Assembly (NCBI GenBank): GCA_012797725.1
Contig: JAAZON010000601.1
Coordinates: 1-7,377 of the forward strand
Direction of reading: 5' to 3'
Length of the DNA stretch: 7,377 nucleotides
Source of the DNA: SAR324 cluster bacterium
GTDB lineage: Bacteria; Bdellovibrionota; UBA2361; JAAZON01
A program made the position numbers and the translations under genes. This document shows, in pieces, positions 1-6,777 of the stretch (positions are counted from its first letter, which is position 1; each line of letters begins with the position of its first letter). Below the pieces are notes generated by a model. The model ran no database searches. It was given only the letters and a program-made list of their open reading frames with translations, and was not told the origin of the DNA.

Positions 1-162
1 CGGCAGTCTTTTTTTATACTGCCAAATTTTGTTTACCCCACTTGCATCGGGGCAAAGGTGCAAGGGCGGATGGGTATAATGAATTTACCACGACATTTTT
101 ATAGTATTAAAAATCCGTTCTCAAGGCGTATAATGACTTTGCCTTTATGCCTCTTTAATCAA
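1..162. other. Intergenic stretch downstream of the methyltransferase gene
   Basis: No open reading frame with a credible start lies here. It contains a 6-bp hairpin (GGCAGT at 2-7 with ACTGCC at 18-23, T-rich loop) and a 5-bp pair AAGGC (123-127)/GCCTT (141-145) that could weakly terminate the minus-strand R-M transcript, but neither stem is followed by a proper T tract in that direction. The octamer TATAATGA occurs twice (75-82 and 129-136); neither copy has a well-placed -35 box. No function is assigned. Confidence 0.5.
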
Positions 163-1188
163 TTATTTAGAACGAGTTCGTTTTTGTCCGCCATCAGATG
201 GTAGTATATCATCATTAGTACTATCTCCCCAACAATAGCCTGGCTTGGGTAGTTTGTAATATGTATTTTCTTCAGAATAACGATTTGATTGTGCATTTTT
301 ATCTTTGAAGCGACCTAATGCACCACGCAGATAGTCTTCCACAATTTCACAACATATCCATTTCCGGTCTAGTTTTTCGGCAACTTCTCCGGTTACGCAA
401 CTACCAGCAAAGGGATCTAATACAAGTTCCCCTGTATCAGTTAACATTCTAATAAAAAATTCTGGCAACTCTGACGGAAACCTTGCGGGATGGGGTTGTA
501 TACCAATACTTTGGCAATAACGTATATATGCGCTATTGCTTTCTGTATTTGGTATTGCAATTAAGTTAGGAGGAATTGCTCCTCCATTGTTTGTAGTGAA
601 TTTTTCGCTTATATCATGACCACTTGGGCGCTTTTTAGGTTTATAACCATTCTTAAGTAACTCATTCATACTGTCACTATATTGCTGTAGAACACGTCTA
701 TTGCTTGCTTTAGGCCATGGGGTTTTTGATAACCACCAAACCGTATTAATAGCATCTTTAACTCTGATTCTACGGACAGTAACCCACTCGGCGGGTGTTG
801 GTAACTTGGATGGATTCCACCAATAAAAATCCTGAGCTAGATGAAAAGAAAACTCCTCGCAGAGCATTATCAATAACTTAAAATGATATAAACTTCTAAC
901 TGGTAATCCCTGTACCCATGAACCACCAATATCTATTACTAGACTACCATTATTCGCCAGCACTCGATAAAACTCTTTAGCAAAAGGCTTAAACCAATCA
1001 AGGTATTCATCAGCATCAACATTTCCATATTCTTTCTTTCTAACAAGTCCAAAAGGGGGACTTGTCATAATTAAATCTACGCTATTATCAGAAATAGAGC
1101 GTAATAACTCTAATGAATCGCCTAAGAAAATGCGTCCATTACTCGTTTCGTAAAATAATGAAAAAGGTTTTTTTTGCATATTAATCAA
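163..1188 (-). CDS. Site-specific DNA methyltransferase, beta class (probable N4-cytosine type), R-M modification subunit
   Basis: S-adenosylmethionine-dependent methylation of an exocyclic amino group in a specific DNA sequence, protecting host DNA from the endonuclease encoded just upstream. Motif IV is TSPPFGL (residues 42-48) near the N terminus, and the AdoMet-binding motif I is DPFAGSCVTGEVAE (about 258-271) near the C terminus; this IV-before-I order defines the beta class. HPARFPSELPEFF (about 233-245), just before motif I, is also typical. SPPF rather than DPPY favours N4-cytosine over N6-adenine, though N6-adenine cannot be excluded. At 341 residues it is a normal full length, close to PvuII-type enzymes. 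It starts 13 bases after the endonuclease stop. The chosen start is TTG at 1188, six bases after GGCGGTG; an in-frame ATG three codons later (1179) is the alternative. The recognition sequence cannot be read from the protein. Confidence 0.93.
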   Translation of the reverse strand: MINMQKKPFSLFYETSNGRIFLGDSLELLRSISDNSVDLIMTSPPFGLVRKKEYGNVDADEYLDWFKPFAKEFYRVLANNGSLVIDIGGSWVQGLPVRSLYHFKLLIMLCEEFSFHLAQDFYWWNPSKLPTPAEWVTVRRIRVKDAINTVWWLSKTPWPKASNRRVLQQYSDSMNELLKNGYKPKKRPSGHDISEKFTTNNGGAIPPNLIAIPNTESNSAYIRYCQSIGIQPHPARFPSELPEFFIRMLTDTGELVLDPFAGSCVTGEVAEKLDRKWICCEIVEDYLRGALGRFKDKNAQSNRYSEENTYYKLPKPGYCWGDSTNDDILPSDGGQKRTRSK

Positions 1189-1201
1189 TTATTACACCGC
1201 C

Positions 1202-2566
1202 CTATAATTCGAGTTTCTTTAAACTCATTGCTAATTTTGCCTCGCGATTAAAAACATCGACAATATAAGAAGGATTTTGTACTATTCCTTCTAGATCTTC
1301 ATCGTCAACCATAACAATACAAAGATTTGAGTCATTCATTATTTTATTTGAATATCTTCGAGCTTCTTGCCCAATCTTTCCAGTGCTTATAATAACAATG
1401 ACATTGCTTTTGAGAAAGTGAGTTAGTCCTACTTCTTTAGCGACATCATCTAGTGCAACTCTTGCAGTATTTTTACACTGTATCTGCCATCTTGAATATA
1501 CAAGTCTTGCAGACTCAAATAATAGATCAACTTCTGCTCCCCCAGTTGTCTGTGCACGAAGCCTGGTTGCAAGATAATCCATGCCTAATAATCTCATGAG
1601 TTTAAAAGCAAGGGCTTCTAGGGCTAAACCAGATATGTATTTGTCCGTAGAGTCTAATTCATTTATTATTTCTTTTATTGGTCTGCGCAAAAGCTCTATC
1701 AATTTTGGGTCTGTCTGTTTCTTTAATTGTTCAAGCAAAGGAACAACGATTTCAGCAACAAGTTTATCAGTAGGCGTAACATCAAAAGGTTTAGCCCCTC
1801 TTCCGCCTGTAGTCTTGTTAATGGTAATATATCCAGCATCAACCAACGTATTCAAAACTTCTTTAGGGAGGCTTTTTTCCGGAAAAGTAACCCCATAAGT
1901 TGCTTCTGCAAGTTTCACAATCTGGTTAGCAGGTTGAGGGCTAGATATGCCTGAATTAGCTAAAGCAAGTAAAAAATCTCTTTGTGTTGATGTTAGCTTA
2001 GCAAGTACATTCATTTCATCAGGGTTTGCCCCAAGAACTTCCTGCAATTTTTCTTCATTTATCTGCCAACGAGATCCAACGAAAATATCAGCTTTTGCTA
2101 ACCACAAACGCATTATACTGGGATGTTTCCCTCCAGAAGGAAAATGTATACCACGCTCAGCTAGTTTTGCACGAAGCGTAGTAAGGTTAACTTCTTCTCC
2201 GGCTATAGTCATATCTCTAATACACTGGATAAACGCCATCCCATTTAAGTTTAGCAATATATGACGAGCTAAAGACTTATATAGTTCTTCTTGATTCTCT
2301 TTCACAGCGACAAGCGACTTACCAAAATCTGTTAGGTTTGCATTTTCATCAATAATGCCATATGATTTAAGCCCAAGGCGACAATTCATAGCCAACTTTT
2401 TCTGATTACTAATATTACCGTTGCCATGGCCCGAAAAGTAAGTGTTTAAAATATCTTCTTCGAGTTCTTTTTGCTTTCCCTCATGTTTAATACACAATTC
2501 TAGGACCTGTATTAAATTAATCTGAGAAGGTGAAAATTCACTCCCAAAAGGCAAATCACTTTGCAT
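1202..2566 (-). CDS. Mrr-type PD-(D/E)XK restriction endonuclease with winged-helix-like N-terminal regions
   Basis: Probable cleavage subunit of a restriction-modification system, cutting DNA that lacks the partner's methylation. The C-terminal part (about 305-430) has the Mrr-like nuclease layout: a helix with GLALEALAFKLMRLLG (313-328, with a candidate active-site E317), then GGAEVDLLFE with D347, then WQIQCK with Q363-x-K365 as the QxK variant of the (D/E)xK motif, followed by a hydrophobic strand ending in IISTGKIG (392-399). Upstream are two stretches that look like winged-helix DNA-binding modules: about 15-90, ending in NLTDFGKSL, and about 187-275, with a GYITINKTTGGRG wing. These are recognised by pattern only. 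ATG at 2566 is supported by TGAGGT eight bases upstream. It is the first gene of a two-gene operon, so the nuclease is made from the same message as, and ahead of, its methylase. The assignment rests on the fold motif and the methylase neighbour; a methyl-dependent enzyme is less likely but possible. Confidence 0.85.
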   Translation of the reverse strand: MQSDLPFGSEFSPSQINLIQVLELCIKHEGKQKELEEDILNTYFSGHGNGNISNQKKLAMNCRLGLKSYGIIDENANLTDFGKSLVAVKENQEELYKSLARHILLNLNGMAFIQCIRDMTIAGEEVNLTTLRAKLAERGIHFPSGGKHPSIMRLWLAKADIFVGSRWQINEEKLQEVLGANPDEMNVLAKLTSTQRDFLLALANSGISSPQPANQIVKLAEATYGVTFPEKSLPKEVLNTLVDAGYITINKTTGGRGAKPFDVTPTDKLVAEIVVPLLEQLKKQTDPKLIELLRRPIKEIINELDSTDKYISGLALEALAFKLMRLLGMDYLATRLRAQTTGGAEVDLLFESARLVYSRWQIQCKNTARVALDDVAKEVGLTHFLKSNVIVIISTGKIGQEARRYSNKIMNDSNLCIVMVDDEDLEGIVQNPSYIVDVFNREAKLAMSLKKLEL

Positions 2567-2589
2567 ATTTATTTACCTCATCTCGTTTT

Positions 2590-2624
2590 TATATTTAAGC
2601 TGTAATGCAGCCAGCTTAAATATA
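2590..2624. repeat. 13-bp perfect inverted repeat over the R-M transcription start
   Basis: TATATTTAAGCTG (2590-2602) is exactly repeated as its reverse complement at 2612-2624, with a 9-base spacer. The right arm touches the -10 box of the promoter at 2624-2652, so the expected start of transcription (around 2617) falls inside it. Because the RNA would begin within one arm, it could not form the full hairpin. A DNA operator for a dimeric regulator is therefore more likely than an attenuator. The regulator is not identified. Confidence 0.6.
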
Positions 2625-2652
2625 TTCTAGCATAAACGTTTATATTTTTCAA
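2624..2652 (-). promoter_or_regulatory. Sigma-A type promoter of the restriction-modification operon
   Basis: On the minus strand a TTGAAA -35 box (2647-2652) and a TAGAAT -10 box (2624-2629) are separated by exactly 17 bases. The predicted start is near 2617, giving a leader of about 50 bases before the endonuclease ATG at 2566. It lies just beyond the end of the decayed IS1182-type transposase gene. No other convincing promoter was seen between the transposase relic and the endonuclease. Confidence 0.75.
2632..2643. promoter_or_regulatory. Palindromic operator candidate inside the R-M promoter spacer
   Basis: ATAAACGTTTAT is a perfect 12-bp palindrome lying wholly between the -35 and -10 boxes of the R-M promoter, where a bound dimer would block RNA polymerase. 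A palindrome of AT-rich sequence can arise by chance, but its placement is that of an operator. No controller (C) protein gene is visible in the window, so the binding protein is unknown. Confidence 0.5.
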
Positions 2653-2677
2653 GGCTCCGATAAAGGGAGAAGAATAT

Positions 2678-3266
2678 TCAGTCTATCGAGAACCCCGTCT
2701 TTCGCATCAGGCGAGAGACGGGGTTGCTGCACGTCTGAGAAAATGGTATAACGATAAGTAATAGGTGAAAGGGAAATTGCTTCTTATCCAGCGAATTTAC
2801 CCCACTTCTATTGTTATGTGGCCATCTTTTCAGGTTCATAGTAGCAAACCTAAGCTTACCCATTTCGTTACCTGGGCCAAGCCTTGATAAAATGCATATA
2901 GTATCCCATGTTTCTCTTTTACGTCGGTGAAGACGCGTTCGAGCGTTTTCTTCCGCTTCTCATAGAGTCCTATGTACTCAGGTGTATATCGCACGTCTTC
3001 TGCCAGTTCCACGCAGTCATGCCAGACATGGCGCGTCACTGTTTTTTCGCAATTTCTGTTGTCATACATCTTTCGCGCAGCGAACATTTCTCGTAGATGT
3101 ATCTTCGGCTTCTGTATTCTCTGTATCCTTGACATTTTATCGTCGCATAATACAGCACACGGCACGATGGGCAGATCACGCAGTCATAATACTCGTAATC
3201 CACATACATCCACCAATCCAGATTCTCCGCTTTCGGCAACAGCCACTTGTACGCCATCGATAACAC
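2678..3266 (-). pseudogene. Degenerate 3' part of an IS1182-family transposase
   Basis: The remains of a DDE transposase, split over three frames. From 3266 the first piece shows the IS1182-style cysteine pattern (YYDCVICPSC, then GYREYRS, then C-x6-C). A missing A in the A-run (T-run 3042-3047 on the plus strand) shifts the frame; adding one base reads on into KKTVTRHVW and then TPEYIGLYEKRKKTLERVF and KEKHG, the conserved block carrying the expected catalytic glutamate. A second one-base loss near 2855-2858 (GTAAGC where GTAAAGC would restore VKLRFA) shifts into LRFATMNLKRW, the usual near-C-terminal motif. Upstream, the stretch between AYK and YEYYDC looks about 20 residues short compared with family memory, and nothing recognisable precedes 3266. 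The catalytic aspartates are absent, so this is non-functional. Family recognition is from motifs only. Confidence 0.85.
2691..2725. repeat. 15-bp hairpin at the 3' end of the IS1182-type relic
   Basis: AACCCCGTCT (2691-2700) pairs with AGACGGGGTT (2716-2725), and TCGC with GCGA extends the stem to 15 positions with one G-T pair and a five-base loop (2706-2710). It falls within the last readable codons of the transposase relic. It could be the element's terminator or part of its end. The minus-strand exit is TTCTCG rather than a T tract, so intrinsic termination would be weak. Confidence 0.55.
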
Positions 3267-3405
3267 TCTTCGGTCTCAAAATAGCCTCCGATAGATGTAT
3301 ATGGCGTTTTATACGCCTCACATCTACCAGCACCCTATTTATTCCTTGATCCGGTCATATACGCTGTTTTGCGCTTGCAAATTTAAGCCTCAAGCTAGCT
3401 GGCTC

Positions 3406-3444
3406 AACAAGTAAAAGGGTGTGGAGCACACCTTTTCACTTGTT
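3406..3444. repeat. Long 18-bp hairpin downstream of the KTSC gene
   Basis: The arms at 3406-3423 and 3427-3444 are reverse complements at 16 of 18 positions (starting AACAAGT and ending GGTGTG) around a three-base loop, GAG. Read on the minus strand it follows the KTSC stop by about 50 bases and precedes the IS relic. It is a candidate 3' boundary for the SIR2-HerA-KTSC message. There is no T tract on either side, so it may instead protect the RNA 3' end or be a palindromic repeat family member. Strand of action is not settled. Confidence 0.55.
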
Positions 3445-3492
3445 CCCACACGCCAGATATATGAATGTGTGTTTATATAAAGCTATGCCCTT

Positions 3493-3708
3493 TTATCCTA
3501 CTTGTGCGTATGAGTAACCGGCTTTCTTAATGTACTCATTTAAATATTTCCCTTTCGAGTCAGCATTTATAAACGCTTCATACATATATTGTGGTATTCC
3601 ATAATAATGGTAAATACGTCCGCTCAAGAATTCTACTTCCAAAGTAGATGTGGCTTCATCATAACATATAGAAGCTATATTACTTGACGATACAGGTATT
3701 CTATCCAC
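3493..3708 (-). CDS. Small KTSC-domain protein, third cistron of the SIR2-HerA unit
   Basis: A 71-residue protein made almost wholly of a KTSC domain: PVSSSNIASICYDEATSTLE (5-24), then EVEFLSGRIYHYYGIP with the paired tyrosines, and near the C terminus A-x-SKGKYLNEYI (about 49-60), the SKG-x-Y-x-N signature. KTSC domains occur alone or fused to lysyl-tRNA synthetase and other proteins. Their biochemical role is not firmly known, though binding to nucleic acid has been proposed. There is no signal peptide or membrane segment. The start is GTG at 3708, supported by GGGGGTG (3714-3720) five bases upstream. That site begins immediately after the HerA stop codon, so translation probably follows from the same message. 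A role in the defence module is an inference from this linkage; it could also be a passenger. Confidence 0.85.
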   Translation of the reverse strand: MDRIPVSSSNIASICYDEATSTLEVEFLSGRIYHYYGIPQYMYEAFINADSKGKYLNEYIKKAGYSYAQVG

Positions 3709-3713
3709 AAAAT

Positions 3714-3720
3714 CACCCCC
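3714..3720 (-). promoter_or_regulatory. Ribosome binding site fixing the GTG start of the KTSC gene
   Basis: GGGGGTG on the minus strand abuts the last base of the HerA stop codon and lies five bases before GTG at 3708. The only sequence between the two genes is this site and its short spacer, which indicates co-transcription with HerA. Confidence 0.6.
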
Positions 3721-5502
3721 TTATAGTTTTGGCATTCTCTGACATCTCCAACCAGTCACAACGGCATCATACGGCGGATTACTTATTCTTTGGGCCTTCC
3801 AACATTTAGAAGTCTCGGGATCATCACTTTTTGGTCTAGGCTCAATCAAAGGTAGGCGTATTCTGCTGGGAATCTGAACAGCTTCCCCTAAAACCAAAGC
3901 TTCACCGGTTCTTAATGCTGGTAGAAGATCAGTTAACCCTGCTAATGCGTCCGGAACAGTTGCTCTAATTCTTCCTTGATCATCGCTATTAGATAAGCGA
4001 AGTGCAAAAAAAGTCCCACTTTGAGATAAGATTGTCTCATCCAATTCCGCAGGTCGTTGACTTACAACTATGGCACCTATTCCGTATTTTCTACCTTCTT
4101 TAAATATTCTTCTTACTGCACGACCAGCATAACCAGCAATAAACTGTGCATCTCCACCACGTGGTAAATATGAATGAGCTTCTTCATAAACAATTAAAAG
4201 AGGCCTCTGCTTTCCCATGCCGGGTAAATCACGACTCCAAAACATACTCTCAAAAATAATACGAGTAACTACACCAACAGCAAGATCAATTATTTCAAAA
4301 GGTATTCCGCTTAAATCAAATACTGTAATTGGATATTCATGGTCAATCCAATTAATAATTAGATCACTTAAATCTTTTGCATCTTTCTTGCCCGTATATT
4401 TGTCTATTTCAAGTAAAAACTTATATCTATGGTCTTTAAGCTTTGTAAGTATTTTATTGGCATAAGCTAAAGTGGGTATTTGGACTTGCGCTTTATATGG
4501 TGCTCTATTATAAGGATCGTGAGGTTTAAATTTAGCAGATTTTAATGTTTGCGGGTTACCTTCCTCAATAAGTGCCTCTTTAGTACGTTTGTCATCTTCA
4601 TATGTAACACGTTCCGGTCGATCAAAGTCATACCATAATTGTCTAATGTCAAATGGTATTGGAGAATCGGGAGTAATATCCTCTTTTACGACGGGTCCTG
4701 ATTTTAAATCACAGATATTTGCAGTCTTCATTTCAAAAATTTTATCTCTAAAATGTAGATCTCTGAGTTCTTCGCTTAATCCTTTTTTGCCAATAAAAAA
4801 CCACATAAGCTCATCTATAGACAATGCCCAATAGGGAATTATTAATGGATTTTTCTCATTATTAATTGAAAATACTTTTGCCTTATCTGCAAACGCCGAA
4901 CCATATTCACCATGCGGATCAATTATCACAATACGAGCACCTAAGTGGTTTCCATTTGTTATTGACTTTAATATACTTGCAACGGTGTTAGATTTACCGC
5001 TACCAGTAGATCCAACTATTGCTGCGTGTCGTGACACAATTTTATCTATATCAATTGAAGCGGGTAAGCTATCTGATGCTGCGTGTGTGCCAATTACTAT
5101 AGCTGATTCATTAGTTGTCCCATATATTACTGCTAGATCATCATCTGTAACCATATGTACTTCATCATCAAGTGTTGGGAAAACACTTATCCCACGTTGA
5201 AACTTTTCCTTACCAAATGACTCTCCTACAAGCTGGATTTCCATCCAACGTTGACCGCGAGGAAAATCAAAATAATTATCTTTATCTGGATGATTAACTT
5301 CAGATGCGCCTACCATTGAAATAACTCCATATAGATTTAAGAATCCCAACGGTATCCTTACCAATGAGCCAACTTGTCCTAGCCGATATATTCTTCCTTG
5401 AATTATTGGACTCGCAGAAGGTATATCAGAAGATATCTCTACTAATACTTTTGCTCCAACTACTCTTCGAACGAACCCAAGAAAAGTAACATCTGACTTC
5501 AC
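3721..5502 (-). CDS. herA: HerA-type ATPase (DUF87 / FtsK-HerA superfamily), partner of SIR2 in a SIR2-HerA defence system
   Basis: A ring-forming P-loop ATPase that in known SIR2-HerA (Nezha) systems assembles with the SIR2 protein and is needed for anti-phage activity. The first ~100 residues fit the HAS-barrel region of HerA (FLGFVRRVVGAKVLVEIS at 7-24, GSLVRIPLG). Walker A is GSTGSGKS (164-171), with the core strand IVIIDPHGEY at 191-200. Walker B is LLIVYEEAHSYLP (435-447), with E440/E441 as candidate catalytic residues. EGRKYGIGAIVVSQRPAEL (469-487) follows and matches the HerA sensor/arginine region. At 593 residues the protein is complete. GTG at 5502 overlaps the SIR2 stop as GTGA and has AGGAGGT five bases upstream, inside the SIR2 gene, so the two are translationally coupled at a roughly fixed ratio. 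The adjacent SIR2 gene and the lack of NurA separate it from the recombination HerA-NurA pair. Confidence 0.93.
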   Translation of the reverse strand: MKSDVTFLGFVRRVVGAKVLVEISSDIPSASPIIQGRIYRLGQVGSLVRIPLGFLNLYGVISMVGASEVNHPDKDNYFDFPRGQRWMEIQLVGESFGKEKFQRGISVFPTLDDEVHMVTDDDLAVIYGTTNESAIVIGTHAASDSLPASIDIDKIVSRHAAIVGSTGSGKSNTVASILKSITNGNHLGARIVIIDPHGEYGSAFADKAKVFSINNEKNPLIIPYWALSIDELMWFFIGKKGLSEELRDLHFRDKIFEMKTANICDLKSGPVVKEDITPDSPIPFDIRQLWYDFDRPERVTYEDDKRTKEALIEEGNPQTLKSAKFKPHDPYNRAPYKAQVQIPTLAYANKILTKLKDHRYKFLLEIDKYTGKKDAKDLSDLIINWIDHEYPITVFDLSGIPFEIIDLAVGVVTRIIFESMFWSRDLPGMGKQRPLLIVYEEAHSYLPRGGDAQFIAGYAGRAVRRIFKEGRKYGIGAIVVSQRPAELDETILSQSGTFFALRLSNSDDQGRIRATVPDALAGLTDLLPALRTGEALVLGEAVQIPSRIRLPLIEPRPKSDDPETSKCWKAQRISNPPYDAVVTGWRCQRMPKL

Positions 5503-6740
5503 AATAAACCTCCTATACTTTGGGCATTAGTGATAGAAGATTGTTGAGAATCTAATGGCAGAACATCGACTGGCTGTCGAAATCCTATAAATATTTCAAG
5601 AAAAGAAGCAAAAGAATTAAAATCACCTAAAGTAAATCTCTTGTTTTCTTCATCCCAAAAAGGCCAAATCTCAGAATCTTTTCTTCTTCTTTCTGGTTCT
5701 CCCCATAATGAAACTAAGCCACCAACGCAAATTTTATCGGGACCATATAATGTTAAGTTTCTATATTCCTGAGCATAGTGTATAATTTCTTCCCATAATG
5801 GATTATATATAAATGCTGATATTGCTAACCGAGGGTTTGACCTCAAACCTTGTAGCATTATATCGTTTAAGTGCTCATCAGAAAAACTGTATCCAAGGAT
5901 AATTAATAGTGTCTCCCCATTTGAAATGAATCGACGCAAACGGTCCTGTAAAGCAATAAACGGAAGCTTCCTTGATTGCGAATATTTTTCTCTTGAAGGG
6001 AAAATTATCAGCTCTTCCCCCATTTGTTGACTGATTCCTGAAAACCTTGTAATTCTCTCCTTATTATTACCCGAGTGTTCTTTTTGTACAAACCAATTAA
6101 TTGACCCGTGTACTTTCCACAACCTTGTCCACGTTCTAGGTGGATAAACAGATTCATAAACCTTACTCTCATCAGCTTCAACTGATTCCGGAATAAAAAA
6201 CGGTGCAACAGATCCAACAAATCCATCAAAGAACGGAACACCTGTCTGTTCCATTGCTTTTTCAAATAATAAATCATAATTTGTTGTAAATATTTCTACA
6301 GGGCAATTTCGATTACAATGAAGAGTTCTAAGCCATTGGGAAAATATAAGATGAGGATTCAAGCCTTCTTTGGGCTCTACACTCACAATATCCCTTATCG
6401 CGTGACACACTGCTATATCAAGAGCTTTCGCTGCCTTAGCTCCTTTAATTCCCGCGTACTGATATTCTTCGCTCTCTCCAATCAATTCACGATATAATCT
6501 AATACGGTTAAGTATTTTTTCAACATTATTTATTTTATTTAATTCATTTCTTATATTATCAAACTGGATCTTATATGGTTGATCTATTTTATCAAAAACT
6601 TGACTTGTAAGACTTTCTATACTCGGAAAGCCTACAGCCATAGATGAACCTGCACCAAAGAAAAAAGCTAAATGTCTCTTCTCTGATGCTAACTGTTCAC
6701 GAATTTCCAATGCTGCACGTAAAGGATCATAATATACCAT
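5499..6740 (-). CDS. SIR2-like NAD-binding effector protein of a SIR2-HerA defence system
   Basis: A bacterial SIR2-domain protein. Related defence SIR2 proteins hydrolyse NAD+ to halt phage replication, and in SIR2-HerA systems the complex has also been reported to act on DNA. Seen in the sequence: the nucleotide-binding loop FFFGAGSSMAVGFPS (26-40); FTTNYDLLFEKA (151-162), with N154 and D156 at the usual NAD-pocket positions; KVHGSINW (209-216), with H211 as the candidate catalytic histidine; and LGYSFSDEHLND (282-293), a motif common in defence-type SIR2_2 proteins. No zinc-ribbon cysteines of the deacetylase type are present. The rest (about 45-125 and 300-413) is unassigned. At 413 residues it matches the family's two-gene form. 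ATG at 6740 has GGGAGGT five bases upstream. It is the first gene of the operon and overlaps HerA by four bases. Key residues look intact, so it is probably active. Confidence 0.93.
   Translation of the reverse strand: MVYYDPLRAALEIREQLASEKRHLAFFFGAGSSMAVGFPSIESLTSQVFDKIDQPYKIQFDNIRNELNKINNVEKILNRIRLYRELIGESEEYQYAGIKGAKAAKALDIAVCHAIRDIVSVEPKEGLNPHLIFSQWLRTLHCNRNCPVEIFTTNYDLLFEKAMEQTGVPFFDGFVGSVAPFFIPESVEADESKVYESVYPPRTWTRLWKVHGSINWFVQKEHSGNNKERITRFSGISQQMGEELIIFPSREKYSQSRKLPFIALQDRLRRFISNGETLLIILGYSFSDEHLNDIMLQGLRSNPRLAISAFIYNPLWEEIIHYAQEYRNLTLYGPDKICVGGLVSLWGEPERRRKDSEIWPFWDEENKRFTLGDFNSFASFLEIFIGFRQPVDVLPLDSQQSSITNAQSIGGLL
5508..5514 (-). promoter_or_regulatory. Ribosome binding site of HerA inside the SIR2 gene
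   Basis: AGGAGGT on the minus strand, five bases before the GTG at 5502, is a near-perfect anti-SD match and is encoded by the last codons of SIR2. It decides the HerA start and implies coupled translation. Confidence 0.7.
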
Positions 6741-6777
6741 AAATAACCTCCCTTTACTTGAGGCGCAATTTTAGATA

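Noticed and set aside
75..136. Two TATAATGA copies (75-82, 129-136) as possible plus-strand -10 boxes
   Set aside because: Neither has a -35 box at a suitable distance and no plus-strand gene follows.
1581..2264. Plus-strand open frames of 75-105 codons opposite the endonuclease gene
   Set aside because: They are antisense to a gene with clear nuclease motifs, overlap one another in different frames and show no recognisable domain.
3267..3300. Possible TTG start after CGGAGG on the minus strand (near 3285) opening a 31-codon frame
   Set aside because: The product is short, overlaps the transposase relic in another frame and resembles no known protein.
2908..3349. Plus-strand open frames of 62-125 codons opposite the transposase relic
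   Set aside because: The conserved IS1182 blocks are on the minus strand; the plus-strand products are low-complexity and match nothing known to me.
3381..3404. Short AAGCC/GGCT and AGCTAGCT palindromes near the long hairpin, considered as IS ends or a CRISPR-like repeat
   Set aside because: No repeated unit with regular spacing exists, and there is no matching end on the other side of the relic.
4217..5200. Plus-strand frames of 71-82 codons opposite HerA
   Set aside because: They are antisense shadows of a gene with full Walker motifs and have no support of their own.
6008..6277. 89-codon minus-strand frame inside the SIR2 gene
   Set aside because: It is an out-of-frame reading of the SIR2 coding sequence, whose own frame carries the TTNYD and HGSINW motifs.
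3721..6740. HerA considered as part of a HerA-NurA recombination pair
   Set aside because: There is no NurA nuclease gene; the coupled partner is SIR2-like, which fits the defence system instead.
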